In this document: in pieces, positions 30,090 to 40,398 of the stretch | Layout: every line of letters starts with the position of its first letter | How positions within the stretch are numbered: position 1 is the first letter of the stretch | Assembly: GCA_030068145.1 (NCBI GenBank) | Contig: JAPJBO010000633.1 | Coordinates: 1-64,000 of the forward strand | Reading direction: 5' to 3' | DNA from: Diplonema papillatum | Lineage: Eukaryota > Euglenozoa > Diplonemea > Diplonemida > Diplonemidae | Length of the DNA: 64,000 bases | The notes under the pieces: generated by a model | What the model saw: only the letters and a program-made list of their open reading frames with translations | Database searches by the model: none | What the model was told of the DNA's origin: nothing | Program-made: the position numbers and the translations under genes

Positions 30090-33000
30090 ATGCTCCAACT
30101 TGCCGTCCTTCTTGCCGTGTCTTTGCTTCAGGTAGCGGATGATCGCGCCTTCTTCCGGCGGGCACCGAGCTTAGCGGACGAGACGATGTTCTATGTTTCC
30201 GACGATGCGTACTTTATTATACGCGACCTCGACAAGGATAGTTCTTTTGTATGCACGATCGAAGGCAAACAATCGCAGTCGTTTCGGATTGACAGAAAGT
30301 CAAGATGGTACATCATGTATAACCCGTCAACAAACGTGGTGACATCCTATAGCACTGGCGAGGTGACGGCTCTTGACGTCATCAACAACGTAACCCATGA
30401 CTTCGTTTTTGAGAGAGGCTTCTGGGTTCTGAACTTCCCGCCCATCCTATCCAAACTGACCCTCACACTCATCTTTGGCACAAAGACATATACCTTGACA
30501 TTAAACCCATCCGCCGCCCCGCAGTCTCTGCGTTGTCTTTCGGTCAGTGTGTGTTCCATAGTCGACCGAAATCCGCTTCATCAAGGGGCGTACTTGGTGC
30601 GTGAATCCAAGGGCTGGAAGGGCGGCGACCTGATGCAGGTGTCGGCCGCTGAACCGGGCTATTTCTACATAACTAACTACTTCGGAAACGACGACACGTA
30701 TATGATCGGCCCATCGCCCATGAACGCCACCACCGCTGATGAAGTCTTCACCGCGCCTCAGGGCCTTTTGTTTATCACCTTCGATTGGCACAACCGTATT
30801 GGTGTTCCCACGACGTCAGTCAGTCTACGAACTCCCAAAGGTCCTTTGACACTGGACTTTGTAGATGGCTTCTTCGAGGCAACCGTTAGCCTCAAACAAA
30901 ATGACGTGGTGGCAGTGACACATAAAAATAAAGAAATCAGCACCACCTACGCACAAGAGACAATCGTGCTACAGACAGGAATGTTCAAGGTCACTGTTAA
31001 TCCTGTCGTGCAATCTTTCCAAGCGATATTTCTAGCACCTGACACGACTGCACCAACAACAAATCCTCCTGAGACAATCCCACCTGATACGAACCCACCT
31101 GTCACGATTGCACCAACGAATCCTCCTTATACAACTCCGCCAAATACGAACCCACCTGACACGATTGCACCAACAAATCCTCCTGAAACACCACCACCTG
31201 ATACGAACCCACCAGACACGATTGCACCAACAAATCCTCCTGAGACAATTCCACCTGATACGAACCCACCTGTCACGATTGCACCAACGAATCCTCCTTA
31301 TACAACTCTGCCAAATACGAACCCACTAGACACGATGGCACCAACAAATCCTCCTGAACCTGATACGAACCCACCAGACACTATTGCACCAACAAATCCT
31401 CCTGAGACAATTCCACCTGATACGAACCCACCTGTCACGATTGCACCAACGAATCATCCTTATACAACTCTGCCTAATACGAACCCACCAGACACGATTG
31501 CACCAACGAATCCTCCTTATACAACTCCGCCTAATACGAACCCACCTGACACGATTGCACCAACCAATCCTCCTGAAACAACCCCACCTGATACAAACCC
31601 ACCTGACACGATTGCACCAACGAATCCTCCTTATACAACTCCGCCGAATACGAACCCACCTGACACGATTGCACCAACAAATCCTCCTGAAACACCACCA
31701 CCTGATACGAACCCACCTGACACGATTGCACCAACCAATCCTCCTGAAACAACCCCCCCTGATACAAGCCCACCTGACACGATTGCACCAACAAATCCTC
31801 CTGAAACACCACCACCTGATACGAACCCACCTGTCACGATTGCACCAACGAATCCTCCTACAAATCCTCCTGAAACACCACCACCTGATACGAACCCACC
31901 TGACACGATTGCACCAACGAATCCTCCTACAACCTCCACCTGATACGAACCCACCTGACACGATTGCACCAACGAATCCTCCTACAAATCCTCCTGAAAC
32001 ACCACCACCTGATACGAACCCACCTGACACGATTGCACCAACGAATCCTCCTACAAATCCTCCTGAAACACCACCACCTGATACGAACCCACCTGACACG
32101 ATTGCACCAACGAATCCTCCTACAAATCCTCCTGAAACACCACCACCTGATACGAACCCACCTGACACGATTGCACCAACGAATCCTCCTACAAATCCTC
32201 CTGAAACACCACCACCTGATACGAACCCACCTGACACGATTGCACCAACGAATCCTCCTACAAATCCTCCTGAAACACCACCACCTGATACGAACCCACC
32301 TGACACGATTGCACCAACGAATCCTCCTACAAATCCTCCTGAAACACCACCACCTGATACGAACCCACCTGACACGATTGCACCAACGAATCCTCCTACA
32401 AATCCTCCTGAAACACCACCACCTGATACGAACCCACCTGACACGATTGCACCAACGAATCCTCCTACAAATCCTCCTGAAACACCACCACCTGATACGA
32501 ACCCACCTGACACGATTGCACCAACGAATCCTCCTACAAATCCTCCTGAAACACCACCACCTGATACGAACCCACCTGACACGATTGCACCAACAAATCC
32601 TCTTTACACAACTCTGCCTAATACGAACCCACCTGACACGATTTCACCAACAAATCCTCCTGAAACACCACCACCTGATACGAACCCACCTGACACGATT
32701 GCACCAACGAATCCTCCTACAAATCCTCCTGAAACACCACCACCTGATACGAACCCACCTGACACGATTGCACCAACGAATCCTCCTACAAATCCTCCTG
32801 AAACACCACCACCTGATACGAACCCACCTGACACGATTGCACCAACGAATCCTCCTACAAATCCTCCTGAAACACCACCACCTGATACGAACCCACCTGA
32901 CACGATTGCACCAACGAATCCTCCTACAAATCCTCCTGAAACACCACCACCTGATACGAACCCACCTGACACGATTGCACCAACGAATCCTCCTACAAAT

Positions 33001-35349
33001 CCTCCTGAAACACCACCACCTGATACGAACCCACCTGACACGATTTCACCAACAAATCCTCCTGAAACACCTCCACCTGATACGAGCCCACCTGTCACGA
33101 TTGCACCAACGAATCCTCCTGAAACACTACCACCTGATACGAACCCACCTGATACGATTGCACCAACAAATGCACCTGGCACAGGAGTACCTAATACAAA
33201 ATCACCCGACACTAATGCACCTGAGACCACGGCCCCAGCCACCAGCGCCTCGCAAACGACTACTCCGCTCACGAAGGCACCTGCCACGCAGGAGCCCGAA
33301 CCGGCACTCCCTGCGAACAACACGCATGTGCCAGCCGGCAACGAAACGACCTCACCGCAAACAAAGTCGCCGGAACTAGCCGCAGTGGCCCTGGAGAGTC
33401 TGATGTCACCGCAGGCTGTCGAGATGAAGCAGGCGGCAGAAAGCACGGCGAAGACGGGCGGTGCCATGGTCGCCGCTGGGATGGTCCTAGGCGCAACTCC
33501 GTCCAGCGCCGCCCCGATGCAAATGATTATGATCGGCGCGATGACCTGCGGTGAGGGGTTCGAAGATGACGAGCTGGACGCCATGATGCACCCGCTGCGG
33601 TTCGAAATTGCTTCTTCTCCGCGTGCCGGTGCGGTTGTCGGCAACATCGTACTCTCGGCAGCAGTTGCCCTTCTATTTTACACTTCCGTATACGTCCTTG
33701 TCTTCCTCGGTATCCACGCGGAACACGACTGTGCAGACACCCAGGAACAACCGACGCCGTGGATTCTCAGCAGTGCTGTCATCCGGTACCCTTCGGTCGT
33801 GTACCCATTCGCCTTCTTCCTCCTCCCTTCCACCTTTGAAAGCTCGCTTGCTTTAGTCATTTACCGGTATAACGATGCTGCGTTGATGACAATTGGCATC
33901 CTCGGGATCCTATCGTGCGTCGGGTTGCCTGTTCACTTGTGGATTACGTCCAAGGTGATGATCGATGCGGAAGTGATGCCTGAATCCGAAGAGCAGAGTC
34001 CGGCTTCGCGCTCACTGAAACGAAGCATTGTTTGCTACTTCTTCGGCACACACGCATGGGTATCGACACGGGTTAAGACTCTGGATGTTGAGAGGCACGG
34101 CATGCTGTTCGACCTTCACAGGGAAATTGGCTGGGTGCGCGGTAAGTACTACCTACTGGAACTTTTGGTGATGTATCCCCTCACCTTCATTGTCATCGTC
34201 GAAGCGATGTCGTGGGGTGCGTGCTTCGTGCGCGTGCTGCTGCTCGCGGTCGTCATTGCCGCGTACACCGTTTTTGTGGCTTTCTGCGACATCTTCCTGT
34301 CGAAATTCACCAAACACTTGGTGCTGGCTTCAAATCTTTCCCTAGTGGCCGGCCTGTTGCTGAACGCCGCTGCGTACAAAGCAGAGACACTCTCAGGCTG
34401 GGAGGTCGAGACTGCCATGGGATTCGTCAACGCAGCGATGGTCTTCACCTTGATCCGCGCACTATTTGACTTGTTGGTGTTTTGGTACGACTTAATCTGT
34501 AACATATGGAAAGCGCGAAATTCGGGTAGAGTGGGAAACTTAATGGATTGGTTTAAGTGGCGTGCGATGTCGAAAGCAGCCGAAGGAGAGGTACGCTCAC
34601 AAAAGCATGTGTCGGAGGAGTTGTTGGTCCGCACAAAAGAAATGGGTGATGACTTTTTCGACACAGAGGTGGAGCTGAAATCCACCGGCTCCTCGTTGAG
34701 TGCTGGCGGAATTACCAAAGGAATCAGTCTCGAGCGGTTGGTTTACGGGCCCGATGACGTCAAGCCGCTTAGACGGGGTTCAGGGCGGCCGCATTCCGGC
34801 TCGGTTGGTGGCCGTTCGTTTAGTGGAGCTCTCTCGCCGGTGCTCTCGGGCGGAAGGTTGGACCACGCGTTCTACCCTCAAACCCTGTTGACTTCACCGC
34901 CGTACACACCGCCCATGACTATGACCACATCACCGCCTCCGCAAGACGACCTTCCATATTCGACATCTGGTGGCATCCTGTCCCTCCCGCTGCCACCAAG
35001 CCTTGTGCAGAAGTCTACTTTCGGGCGGCCCCGCAAGCCAACCATTACGCGGACTCGTCGCCGGTCCACCGGGCAGCCAACACTCTCTCCTTCGTTCTCA
35101 TCGACTTCACTTAACTCGGGCAGCAATGATGTCGTGGGTTCTACGTCGTTCCTCGATTCGCCCAATCTTTTAAGTGAGCCCCCGTCTCGCATGCCAAAGC
35201 TTCCCCCGAGTGGGAAAGCGCCGACACGCATGTCCACGCCACCGGAGGACCCGCAGTACCTATCGATTGATTCAGATCGCCGCGTGCGCCGCTCTCAAAG
35301 TGTCGCGGAAGCAGTTCCTCCCAGGGCCTACTCACACTTCCGCCCCTGA
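30090..35349 (+). CDS. Large multi-pass surface protein with Thr/Pro tandem repeats (paralogue B), frameshifted
   Basis: Starts at an ATG beginning a signal peptide (MLQLAVLLAVSLLQVADD). The ectodomain (about residues 19-310) has two modules with FVFERGFW and LDFVDGFF, matching paralogue A. A 19- to 23-residue repeat array (DTNPPDTIAPTNPP plus TNPPETPPP) follows. The first frame stops at TGA 31941-31943 inside the array; the next frame carries the same repeats onward, with no other interruption, to 35349. The C-terminal part (from about 33580) has the Gly/Ala-rich hydrophobic stretch, the helices (VIRYPSVVYPFAFFLLPST, VERHGMLFDLHREIGWVRG) and a 270-residue Ser/Pro/Thr-rich tail, all alignable with A. 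So this is one gene with a 14-base net loss in one repeat unit: a recent pseudogene, an allele, or an assembly error in repetitive DNA. Presumed role as for A. Confidence 0.85.
31050..33180 (+). repeat. 57- and 69-bp coding repeat array of surface protein B
   Basis: Early units are 57 bp (19 residues, DTNPPDTIAPTNPPETPPP and variants with YTTPPN). From about 31850 most are 69 bp, formed by an added TNPP. The 69-bp units are almost identical to each other at the DNA level, indicating recent amplification. Confidence 0.95.
31925..31945 (+). other. Frameshift inside repeat array
   Basis: A regular unit reads CCTCCTACAAATCCTCCTGA and continues to the next GATACG in 39 bases. Here the distance from CCTCCTACAA to GATACG is 25 bases. 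The 14-base loss shifts the frame and exposes TGA at 31941-31943. Confidence 0.85.
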
Positions 35350-37230
35350 GCACCATCGTCGAAAGTAGCCGGGTCAGTCAGTACAACCACACAGCACCCG
35401 AGCTGGCACCACCGCCCACCTGACATGCAGCATTGCTGCAGGCTCAGTACCCCACCTACGTAGCACCGCTGGTGCGCTGGAAACCTTGCCCGGCGCGTTT
35501 CCACTTAGCGCCGCTCACTTCAATGGCCGAAAGCACGCACCCACTCCACTGGTGGCAAGGTTCAAAGCTTGGATGTGGTCCCGGTTAGTTCAGCCTGCTC
35601 AACTGTGAATTGTGAATAAGAGTTCGCCGCTCGCGTACTGGCTGGCACAAAACTGAAGAGTTGTTTCAACACAGTGCCTCCTCGTTTTTCCATTATATTC
35701 AGGATCCAGTGGGCGTGGTCAATATTCGTGGTGTGCAGAGAGTCCAGTTCAAGCTGCCGGTAGAAAAACCTGCCGCAGGAATCAACACTGGGTTAGTAGC
35801 GCAGAAGAGTAGGCTGGCACTTTGTCGTTGAAGGACAAAACCGGCGGAAACGGAGGGCACCGTCTCTTTCAACTCAAGCGAAGCAGATCTTTCCGAAAGA
35901 TCGTTATAGTCTCAAACCAATGTGCTTCGCAATCCAGCTTGGCACTGTCACAAAACGTGACGTGAACCCGCCAATCTGAAACCTTCGGATTTCCGGGGCA
36001 AAAAAGGCTGGGCGCAGGGATCGAAGCAGAAGACATCTAAAGCAAACGGAAATTTCGTACCAATCACCAAGAACCAGGTTGCCAGAATACTTTTTGCCAA
36101 AAGGAGGAGAGCCCGCGAAACAACGTGTCAATACACGCCTGCCAGGCGGTCTCGTCCGTCAGTCAGAACGCCCCCGGCTGCGCCACCATCGGTGCAATCA
36201 TCATCTTTGACTGGGCCGCGGCTCGCACCGCGCCCACGACGTAACGACTTACGCCCGCCGTAGTAGTACAGGACAGTAGTGGGGCGACCGGATACTCCCC
36301 GGAGAGATGGTCCCTGCACTCTAACTCGTCTCTCTCTCTATTTCTTTTTTCAGAAATCCCGTTTAGCCATGTCTGCCCCAGGGATTCATATACCCGGGTA
36401 CCGGCGGGTATTTCGGAGGGTTTTGTGGCAAATGCGGCTCTCATGGACTCCGTCCCAGTGGACTTCTTTTTTGCGCCCCAGGGGACGATACTCTATGCGA
36501 ATAGCTTTTGAACCGGTTGACCGATGCGCAAAGTTTACCACGTACTGAGTGGTTGTAGTAGTAGTTTGAACTCGATAGGCAGCAACAATCTGTTACGATA
36601 GACTGCACAAGCCGCTACAGACTACCCCTTTGCACGCGTCATGCCATGCTTCGGTCGCTTCTTGCCCCGCGCACTGTTTGTCTCTCCGGTGCGCGCTTCA
36701 CTTGCGCTGTGGAGTCTGTTAGTTGTAGTTTTTCAGCTTCTCGTGAGAGTTTAATCAAAATAAATCAAGGCAGCACTTGTAGTCCTATCCCCCCTGTGGT
36801 GGCGCAGCGTTATGTGCCTACATATCGAAGCCGAGGGTTTTGACCCAGACGCTACACTTTCTCGAGTCTCCAGAGAAATTTCTTCACACGTTTCACCAAA
36901 GCTGGTTCACCATTCGTGGGAGAAATAGGTCTCAGAATTCACATGAGGCAATGCTCCCAAAATCCAAACCGAAACGGTAACATACCCAGTTTCACTGGAG
37001 TGCCCGTTCCCGGCAAGCTACGAGGGAACGAACCTGTAAGTAGAGAGTGCCAACGCTACTCTTTCTATAATGTACATATAAAAGGTGTCACGGGATAAGC
37101 CGGCAGCCGCTGCTTAACAGCTTATCACGCGAGCAGCCCTGAGATTACCCCTTCAGGTGACACCACTTTATCTTTAGCCATACTTCAACTTTCTTTGGCT
37201 TTGGCGCTGTGTCGTTGACAGTCAACGGTT
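35350..37230. other. Intergenic, no gene seen
   Basis: No convincing coding sequence. A GTAGGCTGGCACTTTGTCGTTG motif at about 35809 is a diverged member of the short GGCTAGTCTGACACT family. Near 36790-36850 a GTGGTGGCGCAGCG ... GGGTTTTGACCC pair faintly resembles pol III A and B boxes, but no tRNA fold forms. Confidence 0.4.
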
Positions 37231-37257
37231 GACTACAGTGCTCCCGCTAAGAAAAAA

Positions 37258-37342
37258 GCCGGTCTTTTATGACACCAAAAACTATTTTTCAAAAAACACC
37301 AGGCAAAAAAGGCCGGCCTTTTTTTGGCAAAAAAAGACCGGC
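37258..37342. repeat. Nested palindrome
   Basis: The outer arms GCCGGTCTTTT and AAAAGACCGGC enclose AAAAAAGGCCGGCCTTTTTT (about 37305-37324), itself a perfect palindrome. Directly upstream, CAGTGCTCCCGCTAA at about 37233 matches the terminus of the hAT-type MITE, so this may be the end of a related element. Confidence 0.7.
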
Positions 37343-37435
37343 TGCAACCGACCAGTGCAATAGGCCGTGGCATTGAGTGGTAGTGCAGGTGGGCTAATCT
37401 CAACAACAGTTCAGCAGGAAAGAGGGACTCTCGTG

Positions 37436-37687
37436 AACAAAATGCCTGGACAAAAGCGCAGTTGTCAGCGCAGAAAAAGACGACACTGTTCGGCGCAGTT
37501 CCGAAGGTGAGCCGTCCAGAGACGATTGGCAGCCTCGCGGGTGGATGCTGCGCCTTCAGGAACTCGATAACTCGCTGAATGCCAAGTTCAAACTGGCCGC
37601 TAGATTCGGATTGTCAACGTCGATTGACAGCGTCGTACAACGACGAAAGAAGCCCTGGGCTGCTCTCAAAGCGAGCAGACTACCTTG
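37436..37687 (+). pseudogene. Coding-like fragment of unknown origin
   Basis: An 83-codon open frame without an ATG at its start reads like a soluble protein: SSEGEPSRDDWQPRGW, then LQELDNSLNAKFKLAARFG, ending at TGA. The opposite strand is also open and protein-like over the same bases (an ATG at about 37801 begins MAGFFSRMWLPFGLN), so strand is uncertain. Not recognised. Confidence 0.2.
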
Positions 37688-37799
37688 ATGCAAGAGCGGC
37701 AGGTGTTCGGTGAACACAACTGGCGCTCCACCAGGAGCAGCTGCAACTGTTGGTGCGTTCAATCCGAACGGTAACCACATACGGGAGAAAAAACCAGCC

Positions 37800-38090
37800 A
37801 TAGCCCGCACATATCCCTAACCATCGTTGCATCGTTGCAGGAAATCATGGGTTCTTTTCTTTTTTTTTTGCATCGTTGCATCGTTGCTCACTATGGTAGG
37901 CACAGGGCAACCATGCAACGATGCAGTGCAACGATGTAGTGAACGATGTAGGCGACGATGTAGTGCAACGATGTAGTGCAGCGGTGTAGTGCAACGATGC
38001 GATGTCGTGCAACGATAGGAGAAACAAACCATAGTTTTGAACTGCGTATGCACCAGTAGTGCAACGATAGGACACAATGCAACGATACAA
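37800..38090. repeat. Minisatellite built on CAACGATG
   Basis: Degenerate tandem copies of TGCAACGATG and GTAGTGCAACGATG. A further CATCGTTGCA copy occurs at about 39287. No coding role is apparent. Confidence 0.8.
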
Positions 38091-38109
38091 TGGTTGGTTG
38101 GTTCAGTAG

Positions 38110-38627
38110 AACCAAGTGAATGGTGATGATGATGACGATGATGATGATGATGATTATGATGAGCTGGCGTGTCGGCTGATGAAGCCAGTGACAGCGACGT
38201 GAGCGACTCTTCGGTGGATGACACTTCTTCGGCGGACGACGACGATTCATCTCTTGATGAGAAACCTCTTTCGTAATCGCGTGTTCCCGTGCAAGTCCGG
38301 CCTCGGGAGACAGCAGAAGTGACCCCTTCACCAGTGAATACAGAGCCAAAATCGTTGCTGACCCAGGCATCTGCACCAACCGCAAAGACAGGAAAAGTGC
38401 GAAAGGCCGCTGCTACTGGTCTCGCGCGCGTTTCGACAAATCTTTTGTTCGATGAGAAGATCGATGACGAAATCTTCCAGAAACCTGTTCTCAGCGGGTG
38501 TCAACCTATTCTGGTGCCTTCCCACACCCCCTGTCTTTCCAGAGCCACTGAAAAACAAGCTTTTTCCAGGGGATCGATCCCTGCAAGCGGCCTTTTTGGA
38601 CCGGTTTGGACGTGTGCACCATGGTAA
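38110..38627 (+). pseudogene. Possible remnant of an acidic protein gene
   Basis: GATGATGAC triplets at 38122-38158 encode an Asp run in one frame. A second frame then reads DEASDSDVSDSSVDDTSSAD to a TAA near 38276. A third begins at a GTG at 38289 (RPRETAEVTPSPVNTEP) and is open to 38627. Acidic Ser/Asp tracts are common in nuclear proteins. Three frames are needed to read it, so if it was a gene it is broken. Low confidence. Confidence 0.2.
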
Positions 38628-38669
38628 TCCATGGTACCCTGCGGCAATGAAGGCCGACGAACCACAAGA

Positions 38670-38965
38670 ATCCACTTACTGTTCCGGGTCTATTTGGCAC
38701 CGTTCTCTTCATCCGAGAAAAAAACGAGCAAAAAGTCGTCGGAAAAGAAATGCTACGTGGGCCAGCGGGTAATTGTCACCTACCTGGGGGCAATTCCGGT
38801 CCTTCCCACTGCCGCCCGGTGCTCTGCATCTTATGAGGAGTCACGAACCACACTACTTATGGGTCCCCGAGTCTATTTTGAACCGTTCTCTTCATCGAGC
38901 TGAGGGCGAGCAAACCGTCGTTGAAAAAGATCTGCAACGTGGACCAGCGGGAAAATATCACCACA
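38670..38965 (+). repeat. Diverged tandem duplication of about 190 bp
   Basis: CCGGGTCTATTTGGCACCGTTCTCTTCATC (begins near 38677) recurs in diverged form as CCGAGTCTATTTTGAACCG (near 38867). Both are followed by GAGCAAA..GTCG and ACGTGGNCCAGCGGG. Confidence 0.65.
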
Positions 38966-39094
38966 ACTTTTGCCAAAACCAGATTCCACTGTTTGTGCAT
39001 TGAAAAATGGCCCGGGGCAAATTATCAATTCCGCCGAGGCACTCTTTTGCCCCCGTCCATGTGACGAGGGAGCCTAAATTTCCTTGGGGCTACA

Positions 39095-39185
39095 GGTGCG
39101 CCAACGCGCCGCGCCGCGCCAAACGCGCCAGGCTTGGCACGCTTGGCGCTCGCCGCGCCACGCCAAACGCGCCAGGCTCCAGCAG
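39095..39185. repeat. Local GCGCC-rich repeat
   Basis: Two copies of CGCCAAACGCGCCAGGCT separated by about 45 bases, embedded in GCGCCGCGCC wording. Low complexity, no gene. Confidence 0.7.
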
Positions 39186-39612
39186 CCACACTGCTCGAGC
39201 TTTGGCTTCACGGTAGGTGACTATCCGCCAAGAAGATGTGTACTAGTAATTATTCGTCTTTGAGCAGTGTGCAGATATTTTTTTTTTGCATCGTTGCAAG
39301 AGGGTCCCGGCCGCCGAGAGTTAGGGATATGTGCGAGCCATAGCCCAGCGCACGAAAAAAAAAATATATATCGCCGGAAACACAAAAGCCAGGAGCCATT
39401 TTTAAAAAAGACCGGGTCATCGGCCTTAGCGGGAACACTCCCCCGGTATAATCTAAGTATAATTATATCGGGCTGAACTTGTCCAAGGGGGGTCGTCATT
39501 TTTTTTTAAAACCCCGGGAACAGAAAGACCGGGGAAACCTGAGCTCATAGCATCAAAGATTGGTCGATTTAGTTGCACCTTTGGTGACTGTATGCGCTGC
39601 AACAGGGTGGTC

Positions 39613-39644
39613 ATTTTTGAACGGTCGCCAGGAGAATGACTGAT
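39613..39644. repeat. Short dispersed repeat R8, copy 1
   Basis: ATTTTTGAACGGTCGCCAGG and the following 12 bases match 44691-44722 with two differences. The match ends sharply at GACTGAT in both, as at a shared element terminus. Confidence 0.65.
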
Positions 39645-40398
39645 ATAATAAAATGGTGCGCATGACAAGTTCCCGAAACGGACGCATTTGTGGAATCGAA
39701 TATCGACTGATGTATATGCAGTGTGCGTGTGTCTCGCAGCCCTGCTCGGACACGCTTGACAGGTGAAGGTCATCTCCCTGCTAATCGTAGTCCGGAGCAA
39801 GCGGCTTCAAACCGTTAGACGTATGCCTAGAGTAATTATGCTCGGAAACTTTATGCAAGCATGGGTGTGAAAGAAGGGCGTACATGAGTAGGGATGGGAT
39901 CTCGTCCCTCCAGAACAAACAAAAAGGAGGGGGAATTGCCCAAGGTCCTATTCCAGATCGTCCCTTCTTTTGCAACAGACACACTGAAGGTCAACAAAGG
40001 TTCGCTGTCTGGTATTTTTTTGGTGCCGCAGAGCAGTGGTCCACTGGAGCAGTGCAGTCTTTTTGGTGCGCGCTCTCACTTCCTAATGTGGCCAGCCAAA
40101 TCCGAGACTTAAGACCGACACCTTTTTATTCCCGAAGCTGTCCAAGCGAAATGATATACATGAGCCCGAAAGGCGGTCAGTTGGACGGCTGGTGCAAAGA
40201 ACAGACATATTTGCTCGTTGGTTGAAAAAAAGGGGGTAAAACTTCGGCTGGAAAAAAGAGAGGCACTGTTTGGTAGAAGGAAAATCAGTTCCTATCTTCC
40301 GCATCTTGCTTTTTTTAGACTGTTTCTTGTCGTAAGCGGTTTCTTGAAGTCTCCGTTTGACTTGTGTTTTTTTATTATATTTGTTTTCTTTTTGGGAT

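Noticed and set aside
31326..32582. 418-codon minus-strand Gly/Val-rich ORF
   Set aside because: Shadow of the Thr/Pro repeat array of surface protein B.
36785..36855. tRNA-like segment GTGGTGGCGCAGCG to GGGTTTTGACCC
   Set aside because: A- and B-box resemblance only; spacing and stems do not make a cloverleaf.
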